Positions 1 to 6,098 of a stretch of 13,181 bases of DNA are shown here, in pieces (the first letter of the stretch is position 1; each line of letters opens with the position of its first letter). The notes below the pieces were generated by a model that saw only the letters and a list, made by a program, of their open reading frames with translations, was not told where the DNA came from and did no database searches. Source of the DNA: an uncultured Actinomycetes bacterium (GTDB taxonomy: Bacteria; Actinomycetota; Acidimicrobiia; Acidimicrobiales; Microtrichaceae); contig CAIYXG010000156.1 in NCBI GenBank assembly GCA_903930035.1, positions 1-13,181 of the forward strand. Reading direction: 5' to 3'. Both the position numbers and the translations under genes were made by a program.

Positions 1-449
1 CGGTGTTCTTCCGCCAGACCCGTGTGGGCATCGGCGGCCGCCCGTTCGACATCCTGAAGTTCCGGACCATGACCGTGGCCGCCGAGGACCGTCAGGGCTG
101 GACCGACGAGGCCCGCGTCACGTCGGTCGGCAAGTTCCTGCGGCCCACCCACCTCGACGAGCTGCCGCAGCTCATCAACGTGCTCCGCGGCGAGATGTCG
201 CTCGTGGGCCCCCGGCCCGAGCGCCCCAACTTCGTGGAGCAGTTCGGCCAGGAGATCGACAGCTACCACGAGCGTCACCGTGTCCAGCCCGGCATGACCG
301 GCTGGGCGCAGGTCAACGGCCTGTGGGGCGACACCAGCATCGAGACCCGGGTCCGCCTGGACAACCGCTACATCGAGAACTGGTCGCTCTGGCGTGACCT
401 GGTGATCGGGATCCGCACGTTCCCGACCCTCCTCGGCAAGCACCGGTGA
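1..449 (+). CDS. Polyprenyl-phosphate sugar-1-phosphate transferase, C-terminal part (5' end outside window)
   Basis: This is the C-terminal catalytic part of a bacterial sugar transferase (Bac_transf, WcaJ/ExoY type). Such membrane enzymes move a sugar-1-phosphate from a UDP-sugar onto undecaprenyl phosphate, the first step of exopolysaccharide or O-unit assembly. The frame is open to the left edge, so about 148 residues are seen. The GTG at position 3 is an internal valine in the motif PVFFRQ, not a start. Family signatures are clear: FRQTRVGIGGRPF, KFRTM, HLDELPQLINVLRGEMSLVGPRPE (in parts), PGMTGWAQVNGLWGD and the closing YIENWSLW..D. The hydrophobic N-terminal anchor lies outside the window. 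Its TGA overlaps the GTG of the next glycosyltransferase (GTGA), so the two are almost certainly translationally coupled. The exact sugar cannot be told from the sequence. Confidence 0.93.
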   Translation, partial: VFFRQTRVGIGGRPFDILKFRTMTVAAEDRQGWTDEARVTSVGKFLRPTHLDELPQLINVLRGEMSLVGPRPERPNFVEQFGQEIDSYHERHRVQPGMTGWAQVNGLWGDTSIETRVRLDNRYIENWSLWRDLVIGIRTFPTLLGKHR

Positions 450-1528
450 GGCCCTTCCCGGCCGAGCAGCCGGGCCGGCACCTCCGCCTCGTCGGTGGTG
501 CCGACGAGCCCACGTCCGGGGGACTCGTCACCGTCGTGGTCCCGTGCCGCAACGAGGTCCGGACGATCGACGGCGTCCTGGACTCGGTCCTCGGCCAGAC
601 CTACACCGACCTGCAGGTCCTGGTGGTCGACGGCATGTCCGACGACGGCACGGCCGACAAGGTCCGGGCCCGCGCCCTGGCCGACGACCGTGTCGAGCTG
701 GTCCTCAACCCCGACAAGGTGATCCCCCTCGCGCTGAACCTGGCGGTGGACCGGGCCCGGGGCCGCCACCTGGTCCGCGTCGACGCCCACTGCCGCATCC
801 CGTCCGACTACGTCGAGCGGGTCGTCGCCCGGCTCGACGAGGGGACCTGGGGCGGCGTCGGCGGCCGCAAGAACGGACGCGGGCACACCTCGCAGGGCCG
901 GGCCATCGCCGCCGCCATGGGCTCGAAGTTCGGCCAGGGCAACTCCGTCTACCACTACGGCACCGAGGCACGGCCGACCGACCACATCCCCTTCGGCGCC
1001 TACCCGCTCGAGGTCGTGCGGGAGATGGGCGGCTGGTCCGAGACGCAGTGGGTCAACGAGGACTACGAGTTCGACTACCGGGTCCGCCAGTCGGGCCGCG
1101 AGCTGCTGTTCGACCCGTCCGTCGAGATCGACTGGGACTGCCGGCAGCGCGTCGTCGACCTGTTCCGGCAGTACCTGCGGTACGGGTCCGGCAAGGTCCA
1201 GACGCTGCGGGCCCACCCCGAGTCGGCCAGCCCGCGGCACCTGGCGGCCCCGGGCATGGTCGGGGCGCTCGGCGTCGCGCTCGTGCTGGCGCTCGTCCCC
1301 CGGACCCGCCGGCTGGGACTGGCGCTCGCCGCGCCCTACCTGGGCGTGGTCGTCGCCGGCACCGCCACCACGGTCGGGAAGGTCGAGGGGACGGACAAGC
1401 TGTGGGTCGCCCCGGCGTTCGTGGCCATGCACGTCGGCTGGGGGCTCGGGTTCTGGCGGGAGCTGCTGCGCAGCCTGCGCGGCACCGGCGGGGCCCGCAC
1501 CGGTCTTGCAGCCAGCCCCGGCTCCTGA
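446..1528 (+). CDS. Family 2 glycosyltransferase, ExoA-like, with C-terminal membrane segments
   Basis: A 360-residue GT-A fold glycosyltransferase that probably adds a sugar to the lipid-linked intermediate made by the upstream transferase, at the inner face of the membrane. The nucleotide-sugar domain starts near residue 28 (VTVVVPCRNE), followed by LVVDGMSDDGT. The metal-binding position is RVDAHCRIP (Asp113-Ala-His115), a form typical of ExoA-like succinoglycan glycosyltransferases, and the probable catalytic pair is Glu205-Asp206 in VNEDYEFDYR. Residues about 270-310 and 318-338 are hydrophobic and probably span or dip into the membrane. The GTG start overlaps the previous stop; it is chosen because it gives GTGA coupling and leaves about 27 residues before the domain. 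The next feature is a tRNA, so this gene ends the polysaccharide locus. Donor and acceptor are unknown. Confidence 0.9.
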   Translation: MRPFPAEQPGRHLRLVGGADEPTSGGLVTVVVPCRNEVRTIDGVLDSVLGQTYTDLQVLVVDGMSDDGTADKVRARALADDRVELVLNPDKVIPLALNLAVDRARGRHLVRVDAHCRIPSDYVERVVARLDEGTWGGVGGRKNGRGHTSQGRAIAAAMGSKFGQGNSVYHYGTEARPTDHIPFGAYPLEVVREMGGWSETQWVNEDYEFDYRVRQSGRELLFDPSVEIDWDCRQRVVDLFRQYLRYGSGKVQTLRAHPESASPRHLAAPGMVGALGVALVLALVPRTRRLGLALAAPYLGVVVAGTATTVGKVEGTDKLWVAPAFVAMHVGWGLGFWRELLRSLRGTGGARTGLAASPGS

Positions 1529-1532
1529 CCGG

Positions 1533-1538
1533 TACCGT
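1533..1538 (+). promoter_or_regulatory. Possible -10 element of the tRNA-Gln promoter (TACCGT)
   Basis: TACCGT fits the actinobacterial TANNNT -10 pattern and would place transcription start near 1545, six bases before the mature tRNA. No well-spaced -35 hexamer is visible; TTGCAG at 1506-1511 is 21 bases away, too far. The call rests on position and a short motif only. Confidence 0.35.
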
Positions 1539-1550
1539 GACCGCACTCGG

Positions 1551-1623
1551 TCTCGGGTAGTTCAACTGGCAGAACGCCTGACTTTGAATCAGGAGAGTGC
1601 AGGTTCAAATCCTGCCCCGAGAG
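1551..1623 (+). tRNA. tRNA-Gln (anticodon UUG)
   Basis: A full cloverleaf can be drawn by hand. The acceptor stem TCTCGGG (1551-1557) pairs perfectly with CCCGAGA (1616-1622), with G73 at 1623 as discriminator. The D stem GTTC/GAAC is at 1560-1563 and 1572-1575. The anticodon stem CCTGA/TCAGG (1577-1581, 1589-1593) holds the loop CTTTGAA, with anticodon TTG at 1584-1586, which reads CAA and by wobble CAG. The T stem GCAGG/CCTGC holds loop TTCAAAT (1604-1610). CCA is not encoded (the next bases are CAT), so it must be added after processing. A tRNA-Gln just before glmU is a conserved actinobacterial arrangement, but here only one base separates them. Confidence 0.97.
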
Positions 1624-1624
1624 C

Positions 1625-2740
1625 ATGACCAACGACACCCCCACACCACTTCCCCTCGACGCCGTCGTCCTGGCCGCCGGCGAGGGCTCGCGCATGCGGT
1701 CGTCGCGGCCCAAGCCGATCCACCGGCTGTGCGGCCGGCCGATGCTCCAGTACGTCGTCGACTCGCTGTCGCACGCCTCGGCGCAGCACGTCGTGATCGT
1801 GATCGGCCACCGCGGCGACTGGGTGGCCAAGACCATGCGCGAGCTGGTCGACGACGTCGAGCTGTCGTTCGTCGAGCAGGTCGAGCAGAAGGGGACCGGC
1901 GACGCCACCTCGGTGGGCCTGGTGGGGCTGCCGGAGGACGCCGACGACTCCGACGTCCTGGTCCTGCCGGGCGACACCCCCCTGCTGCGGCCCGAGACGA
2001 TCTCGACGCTCGTGGACCACCACCGGGCCACCGGCGCCGCGGCCACGCTGCTCTCGGCCCGCATGGACGACCCCACCGGCTACGGCCGTGTGCTCCGCGG
2101 CCCGGACGGCCGGGTCGCCCGCATCGTGGAGCACAAGGACGCCTCCGACGAGGAGCGTGCGGTCGACGAGGTCAACACGTCGATCTACTGCTTCCGGCGC
2201 TCCCTGCTGGCCCCGGCGCTGCGCCGTGTCACGCCGGACAACGCACAGGGCGAGTACTACCTGACCGACGTCGTCGAGGTCTTCAACGAGACCGGCCACC
2301 GCGTGGAGGCGGTCGTGGCCCCCGACGCCGACGAGACGCACGGCGTCAACGACCGGCTCCAGCTCGCCGCGGCCGAGGCCGTCCTGCGGCGCCGGACCAA
2401 CGAGGAGCTCCAGCGCAACGGCGTCACGATGGTCGACCCCGGCGCGGTCTACGTGGACACCACGGTCACCGTCGGCCGCGACGTCACCCTGTTCCCCGGC
2501 ACGATCCTGCAGGGCTCGACCGTGGTGGGCGACGAGTGCGAGATCGGTCCCGACACGCGGCTCGTGGACTGCACCGTCGGGGCGGGGACGCACCTCGAGC
2601 GCACCACCGGCCGCGGCGCGACGGTGGGGGAGCGGTGCGTCGTCGGCCCCTACGCGTTCCTCGAGGAGGGCGCCCAGGTCCCGTCCGGCACCACCACGGG
2701 GCCGTTCTACACTGCGGGCTCCGACAACGCTGGGGAGTAG
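1625..2740 (+). CDS. glmU: GlmU-type N-acetylglucosamine-1-phosphate uridylyltransferase lacking the C-terminal acetyltransferase half
   Basis: This enzyme makes UDP-GlcNAc from GlcNAc-1-P and UTP for peptidoglycan and polysaccharide. The N-terminal nucleotidyltransferase domain is intact: LAAGEGSRMRSSRPK (16-30), GDTP (116-119), GYGRVLR, NTSIYCF, NAQGEYYLTD (206-215) and GVND (240-243). Residues about 262-360 form hexapeptide repeats of the left-handed beta helix. The protein then stops at 371 residues, whereas bifunctional GlmU has about 450-490. The stop falls after the part matching IGPFARLRPG of E. coli. The acetyltransferase active-site region (the AGHLTYLGDA His and the NIGAGT..NYDG stretch) is absent, and the Arg of RLRPG is replaced (FLEEG). 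No start codon other than 1625 precedes the nucleotide-binding loop. No Shine-Dalgarno fits, since the tRNA ends one base upstream. It may be monofunctional; a related sugar nucleotidyltransferase role is less likely given the conserved neighbours. Confidence 0.88.
   Translation: MTNDTPTPLPLDAVVLAAGEGSRMRSSRPKPIHRLCGRPMLQYVVDSLSHASAQHVVIVIGHRGDWVAKTMRELVDDVELSFVEQVEQKGTGDATSVGLVGLPEDADDSDVLVLPGDTPLLRPETISTLVDHHRATGAAATLLSARMDDPTGYGRVLRGPDGRVARIVEHKDASDEERAVDEVNTSIYCFRRSLLAPALRRVTPDNAQGEYYLTDVVEVFNETGHRVEAVVAPDADETHGVNDRLQLAAAEAVLRRRTNEELQRNGVTMVDPGAVYVDTTVTVGRDVTLFPGTILQGSTVVGDECEIGPDTRLVDCTVGAGTHLERTTGRGATVGERCVVGPYAFLEEGAQVPSGTTTGPFYTAGSDNAGE
2708..2713 (+). promoter_or_regulatory. Possible internal -10 element (TACACT) for prs
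   Basis: TACACT near the end of glmU fits TANNNT and would start a transcript near 2720, giving prs a short leader that includes its ribosome site. The -35 position (about CCGGCA, 17 bases upstream) is poor. It could allow prs expression apart from the tRNA-glmU transcript. Confidence 0.25.
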
Positions 2741-2745
2741 ACGTC

Positions 2746-3729
2746 GTGGAACAGGTCACCAAGAAGCGGCTCTCGATCGTCGCCGGCCGCGGGAACCGTG
2801 AGCTGGCCGAGGAGGTGGCCGCCAAGCTCGGGGAGTCCCTCGAGCCGGTGAACGTCGCCGAGTTCGCCAACGGCGAGCTCCACTGCCGCTACGGCGAGTC
2901 GGTCCGCGGCTCCGACCTGTTCATCTTCGGCAGCCACTACTCCACCGACGGCATCTCCGTGAACGACGCGATCATGGAGCACCTGATCATGGTCGACGCC
3001 GCCAAGCGGGCGTCCGCCAAGCGCATCACCGTGGTGGCCCCGTCCTACGGGTACGCCCGGCAGGACCGCAAGGCCGAGGGGCGCGAGCCCATCACCGCCA
3101 AGCTGCTCGCCAACATGTTCGAGACCGCCGGTGCCAAGCGCATCATCTCGATCGACCTGCACTCCGGGCAGATCCAGGGCTTCTTCGACGGCCCGGTCGA
3201 CCACCTCACGGCCATGCCGGTGCTGGTCGACTGGATGGCCAACAACCTGCCCGAGGACCTGGTCGTCGTCTCCCCCGACGCCGGGCGCGTGAAGGTGGCC
3301 GAGCGGTACGCCAAGGAGCTCCACGCCGACCTGGCCATCGTCCACAAGCGGCGGGTCCGGGGCGCCAAGAACGCCGTCGAGGCCAAGGACGTCGTCGGCG
3401 AGGTGGACGGCCGGCCCTGCGTCCTGATCGACGACATGATCGACACCGCCGGCACCATTGTCGCCGCGGCGGAGCAGCTCACCGAGCGCGGCGCCACGTC
3501 CGTCTACTGCGCCGCCACCCACGGCGTGTTCTCCGGCCCTGCCGTGGACCGGCTCAAGAACTCGGTGCTCGAGAAGATCGTGATCACCAACACGCTCCCG
3601 CTCCCGCCGGAGAAGCAGCTCGACAAGATCGAGGTGCTCTCGGTGGCCGGGATCCTCGCCGAGGCCATCGGCGCCGTGTTCGAGGACACCTCGGTGTCCG
3701 AGATCTTCCACGGCATGCACCTGTCCTGA
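2746..3729 (+). CDS. prs: Ribose-phosphate pyrophosphokinase (PRPP synthetase, class I)
   Basis: Transfers pyrophosphate from ATP to ribose 5-phosphate, making PRPP for purine, pyrimidine, His, Trp and NAD synthesis in the cytoplasm. The 327 residues match the family's usual length of about 310-330. Motifs are complete: FANGELHCRYGESVRG, the catalytic flexible loop APSYGYARQDRK, the metal and nucleotide site DLHSGQIQGFF (Asp137, His139), VVSPDAGRVKVAERYA, and the PRPP-binding loop VLIDDMIDTAGT (226-237). The GTG start at 2746 is supported by GGGGAG at 2732-2737, eight bases upstream, and by the N-terminus reading straight into KRLSIVAGRGN. Only five bases separate it from the glmU stop, so the two are cotranscribed. 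The glmU-prs pairing is conserved in actinobacteria. Confidence 0.97.
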   Translation: MEQVTKKRLSIVAGRGNRELAEEVAAKLGESLEPVNVAEFANGELHCRYGESVRGSDLFIFGSHYSTDGISVNDAIMEHLIMVDAAKRASAKRITVVAPSYGYARQDRKAEGREPITAKLLANMFETAGAKRIISIDLHSGQIQGFFDGPVDHLTAMPVLVDWMANNLPEDLVVVSPDAGRVKVAERYAKELHADLAIVHKRRVRGAKNAVEAKDVVGEVDGRPCVLIDDMIDTAGTIVAAAEQLTERGATSVYCAATHGVFSGPAVDRLKNSVLEKIVITNTLPLPPEKQLDKIEVLSVAGILAEAIGAVFEDTSVSEIFHGMHLS

Positions 3730-3758
3730 GCCGTCCGGGGCCGGGGCACCCGTCGGGC

Positions 3759-3781
3759 CCTCCGTTGGCGCCGCCCGGAGG
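3759..3781. other. Inverted repeat after prs
   Basis: CCTCCG (3759-3764) and CGGAGG (3776-3781) are perfect complements around an 11-base loop that contains TTGGCG, the candidate -35 of rplY. There is no T-tract, so a role as prs terminator or as promoter-overlapping structure is only possible. Confidence 0.3.
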
Positions 3782-3795
3782 CAGCCCCCTATCCT
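3765..3795 (+). promoter_or_regulatory. Probable promoter for rplY-pth
   Basis: TTGGCG (3765-3770) and TATCCT (3790-3795) resemble housekeeping -35 and -10 hexamers, though the 19-base spacer is slightly long. Transcription would begin near 3802, leaving a leader of about 70 bases before rplY with one strong hairpin. The 144-base gap after prs supports a separate transcription unit. Confidence 0.45.
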
Positions 3796-3822
3796 TGCCC
3801 CTCGGTCCGGCGCGCCCGCGTG

Positions 3823-3851
3823 CGCACGGCCCAGTACGCCACGGCCGTGCG
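3823..3851 (+). promoter_or_regulatory. Hairpin in the rplY leader
   Basis: CGCACGGCC (3823-3831) pairs perfectly over nine bases with GGCCGTGCG (3843-3851), around an 11-base loop. It lies inside the predicted rplY 5' untranslated region and ends 12 bases before the AGGAG ribosome site, leaving that site free. No T-tract follows. It may be an RNA stabiliser or a binding site for an autoregulating protein; a chance GC-rich repeat cannot be excluded. Confidence 0.4.
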
Positions 3852-3873
3852 GCCGCATCCACCAGGAGTTCCC

Positions 3874-4497
3874 ATGTCCGAGGTCACTCTCATCGCCGAA
3901 GCAGGCCGCGAGACCGGTTCCGGCCCGTCGCGCCGCCTGCGTGACGAGGACCGCGTCCCGGCCGTCGTGTACGGCGGCGGGCAGCCCGCCACCACCATCA
4001 CCGTGGACCGCGCCGACCTGCGTCGCGCCATGACCACCGAGGCCGGCCGCAACGCCATCGTGAACCTGCAGGTCACCGGCGGCGAGACCTGCACCGCCCT
4101 GGTCCGCGAGATCCAGCGCCACCCGGTCCGTCGCACCGTGCTGCACGTCGACTTCCTGAAGGTCGACATGTCCAAGCCCGTCGACATCGAGGTCCCGATC
4201 GTGCTGACCGGCGAGGCCAAGCAGGTGACCACCAACGGCGGCATCACCGAGCAGCGCATCAGCACGGTCCGGCTGCGGGTGAGCCCCTCGGCCATCCCCG
4301 TCGCCGTCGAGGTCGACATCACCGACATGACCCTGGACCGCTCCATCCTGGTCCAGGACCTGGTGCTGCCCGAGGGTGCCACGGCGCTCTCCAAGCCCCG
4401 CCAGGCCGTGGTCACCGCCGAGCTGACCCGTGCGGCCCTGACGGCCGCCCGTGGCGGTGGCGCCGACGGCGAGGACGAGGCTGCCGAGGAGGGCTGA
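3874..4497 (+). CDS. rplY: 50S ribosomal protein bL25 (CTC/TL5 family)
   Basis: A 207-residue ribosomal protein that binds 5S rRNA in the large subunit. Residues about 5-95 form the 5S-binding L25 domain (AEAGRETGSGPSRRLR, VPAVVYGGG, ALVREIQRHPVRRTVLHVDF). Residues about 98-185 form the TL5-type C-terminal beta domain (VDIEVPIVLTGEA, GITEQ, SAIPVAVEVDITDM). The tail (AARGGGADGEDEAAEEG) is acidic, as common in actinobacterial CTC proteins. The ATG at 3874 is preferred over an in-frame GTG at 3820: AGGAG at 3864-3868 sits five bases before it, and homology begins right after it, whereas the extra 18 residues would be encoded by the leader hairpin. pth follows after 22 bases and is surely cotranscribed. 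rplY-pth is a conserved pair. Confidence 0.95.
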   Translation: MSEVTLIAEAGRETGSGPSRRLRDEDRVPAVVYGGGQPATTITVDRADLRRAMTTEAGRNAIVNLQVTGGETCTALVREIQRHPVRRTVLHVDFLKVDMSKPVDIEVPIVLTGEAKQVTTNGGITEQRISTVRLRVSPSAIPVAVEVDITDMTLDRSILVQDLVLPEGATALSKPRQAVVTAELTRAALTAARGGGADGEDEAAEEG

Positions 4498-4514
4498 CGC
4501 CCCCTGACGGCGTC
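4496..4514 (+). promoter_or_regulatory. Hairpin spanning the rplY stop and pth ribosome-binding region
   Basis: GACGCC (4496-4501), which includes the last two bases of the rplY TGA, pairs perfectly with GGCGTC (4509-4514) around a seven-base loop. It ends five bases before the pth ATG, where a Shine-Dalgarno would be, and no good Shine-Dalgarno is visible. It could tie pth translation to ribosomes finishing rplY. Confidence 0.3.
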
Positions 4515-4519
4515 GTCGG

Positions 4520-5104
4520 ATGTCGTCCGACACCTTCCTGGTCCTCGGACTGGGCAACCCCGGGGACCGCTACGCGGGCACCCGCCACAACGTCGGGACC
4601 GACGCGGTCGAGCTGCTCGCCGACCGGTTCGGTGCCCGTCTCCGCCCCGACACCAAGACGTCGGCGCGCACGGACGAGGTCCGCATCGGCGGCCACCGGG
4701 TGGCGCTCGCCGTGCCCACCACCTGGATGAACGAGTCGGGCCAGGCGGCCGCGGCGCTGGTCCGCCGGTACCACCTCGACGACTGGTCCCGGCTGGTCGT
4801 GGTCCACGACGAGCTGGACCTCCCGCCCGGCCGGGTGAAGCTCAAGGCCGGCGGCGGCCTGGCCGGGCACAACGGTCTCCGGTCCCTGACCCAGCACCTC
4901 AAGACCCAGGACTACCTGCGGGTGCGCATCGGGGTCGGCCGGCCCCCGGGCGGGCCCGACAAGGGGGCCGACTGGGTGCTGTCGAAGGTGCCGCGGGCGG
5001 CACGCACCGAGCGCGACATTGGCGTCGTCACCGCCGCCGACGCCGTCGAGAAGATCGTCACCGACGGCATCGACGCGGCGATGCTCCAGTTCCACACGGA
5101 CTGA
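4520..5104 (+). CDS. pth: Peptidyl-tRNA hydrolase
   Basis: Cleaves the ester bond of peptidyl-tRNAs dropped by stalled ribosomes, recycling tRNA; essential in most bacteria and cytoplasmic. The 194 residues match the family length. All key residues are present: LGLGNPGDRYAGTRHNVG with catalytic His23, PTTWMNESG with Asn71, VVHDELDLPPG with Asp97, and GGGLAGHNGLRS with Asn118. The ATG at 4520 is the first start after an in-frame stop at 4505 and lies only a few residues before the conserved core, so it is secure although its Shine-Dalgarno is weak. It is the second gene of the rplY-pth unit. Its end faces a minus-strand transporter gene. Confidence 0.96.
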   Translation: MSSDTFLVLGLGNPGDRYAGTRHNVGTDAVELLADRFGARLRPDTKTSARTDEVRIGGHRVALAVPTTWMNESGQAAAALVRRYHLDDWSRLVVVHDELDLPPGRVKLKAGGGLAGHNGLRSLTQHLKTQDYLRVRIGVGRPPGGPDKGADWVLSKVPRAARTERDIGVVTAADAVEKIVTDGIDAAMLQFHTD

Positions 5105-5150
5105 CCCCCGCTCCACGACCCGGCGCCTCGGCGCGGTCCGTCCTCCGTGC

Positions 5151-5171
5151 CCGTCCCCGGTCCGGGGAGGG
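5151..5171. terminator. Possible bidirectional terminator hairpin between pth and the transporter
   Basis: TCCCCG (5154-5159) pairs with CGGGGA (5163-5168) around a three-base loop, extended by CC/GG across one mismatch (5151-5152, 5170-5171). A second small palindrome, GCGCC/GGCGC, lies at 5123-5134. The position between two converging genes fits a shared terminator. There is no T-tract on either strand, so it would be of the U-poor actinobacterial kind. Confidence 0.4.
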
Positions 5172-5177
5172 GCCGGC

Positions 5178-6038
5178 TCAGGCGACGGCGATGCCGACCA
5201 CGGCGACCACCGCCAGCCCCAGGCCGACCACCTGGTGGCCCGCCAGCCGCTCCTTGAGCACCGTGCGGGCGAGCACGAGCGTCGAGGCCGGGTACATCGC
5301 CCCGATGACCCCCACCAGGGTGAGCAGCCCCTCGCGGGAGGCCAGGAGGAACAGCGCGTTGGCGGTGACGTCGAGCAGCCCGGCCACCAGGGCGAGCTGG
5401 AGCCCGGTCCGCTCGCCCCGGCCGGGCCGGACCCGCAGCATCATCAGGCCGACCACGACCGCGGCCGAGAGCCGGGCGGCGACGATGGGCCACATGCCGC
5501 TGTCCTCGCCGACCCTCGAGATGCTCACGAAGTAGAGGCCGAACCCCAGGCCCGAGACCACTGCGGCCCCCAGCACCAGGCGCTGGACCCGGGGCTCCAG
5601 GGCGGGTGCAGCCTCCTCCGGACCGACCGGGTCGCCCGGCTCCCGGCTCACCAGCACGATCGCCACGACCGCCAGCAGGGCGCCCCCGAGGGCCAGTGCC
5701 GCCGGCCGCTCGCCCAGGAGCAGCCCGGTCACGAGCGGCACCAGCGCCGACAGCACGGCGGTGACCGGGGCCACGACGCTCATCTGGCCGCGGCTCATGG
5801 CCCAGTAGAAGAGGACGAGCGCCACCCCGCCGGCGAGCCCGGCCGCCCCGCCCCACGCCCAGTCCCGGCCCACCGGGCTCCCGCCCACCAGCACGGCCAC
5901 CACGAGCAGCCCGGCCAGGCCGGAGAGCTCGGCGACCATCGACGTGAGCGTGGCGGCGATGCGCTTGGCCGACATGCCGCCCAGGAAGTCCGAGACGCCG
6001 AACACGCCGGCGGAGAGGGCGGCGAGCAGGACGGCCAT
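5178..6038 (-). CDS. EamA/DMT-family membrane transporter
   Basis: A 286-residue, strongly hydrophobic protein with about ten predicted membrane helices in two EamA repeats, the layout of drug/metabolite transporters. The first repeat covers about residues 1-135 (MAVLLAALSAGVFGVSDFLG, SVVAPVTAVLSALVPLVTG, LLLGERP). The second starts after a charged loop (SREPGDPVGPEE) and covers about 150-286 (YPASTLVLARTVLKERLAG, VGLGLAVVAVVGIAVA). The repeated 'P..t.....l.ER' ends are typical of the family. The substrate cannot be told. The ATG at 6038 is chosen because TACGCT, a -10-like element, ends eight bases before it and no Shine-Dalgarno is visible, consistent with a leaderless message; the frame stays open upstream, antisense to mfd. 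It sits in opposite orientation between pth and mfd, which elsewhere in actinobacteria are near neighbours, so it is probably an insertion into the conserved block. Confidence 0.88.
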   Translation of the reverse strand: MAVLLAALSAGVFGVSDFLGGMSAKRIAATLTSMVAELSGLAGLLVVAVLVGGSPVGRDWAWGGAAGLAGGVALVLFYWAMSRGQMSVVAPVTAVLSALVPLVTGLLLGERPAALALGGALLAVVAIVLVSREPGDPVGPEEAAPALEPRVQRLVLGAAVVSGLGFGLYFVSISRVGEDSGMWPIVAARLSAAVVVGLMMLRVRPGRGERTGLQLALVAGLLDVTANALFLLASREGLLTLVGVIGAMYPASTLVLARTVLKERLAGHQVVGLGLAVVAVVGIAVA

Positions 6039-6046
6039 GGCCGCCG

Positions 6047-6052
6047 AGCGTA
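6047..6052 (-). promoter_or_regulatory. -10-like element for the EamA transporter (TACGCT, leaderless type)
   Basis: On the minus strand TACGCT is followed by eight bases and then the ATG, so transcription would begin at or next to the start codon. No clear -35 is seen. Confidence 0.5.
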
Positions 6053-6083
6053 GGTCGCCGAGGGCGGTGGCGGACCCGTTCGG

Positions 6084-6089
6084 TAGCCT
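6084..6089 (+). promoter_or_regulatory. -10-like element for mfd (TAGCCT, leaderless type)
   Basis: TAGCCT is followed by nine bases and then the mfd ATG, leaving no room for a Shine-Dalgarno. The 60-base divergent gap also holds the opposing transporter -10, so the two upstream promoter regions overlap. Confidence 0.5.
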
Positions 6090-6098
6090 GCGCCCCTC

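Noticed and set aside
313..1565. Several minus-strand open frames opposite the glycosyltransferase
   Set aside because: They are Arg/Pro/Gly/Ala-rich shadows without motifs or promoters, and one runs across the tRNA.
1597..2745. Plus-strand open frame joining into prs from within the tRNA
   Set aside because: It is out of frame with the clear glmU and compositionally biased. prs has a good ribosome site and start at 2746.
2641..2760. A frameshift as the cause of the short GlmU
   Set aside because: Only five bases separate its stop from prs, so the missing acetyltransferase half is not encoded in any frame nearby.
3759..3781. A classical intrinsic terminator for prs
   Set aside because: The stem is only six base pairs and no T-run follows. 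It is kept as an inverted repeat only.
3820..3873. Upstream GTG start for rplY, adding 18 residues
   Set aside because: It lies in the leader hairpin, lacks a ribosome site and adds residues not typical of bL25. The ATG at 3874 has AGGAG at proper spacing.
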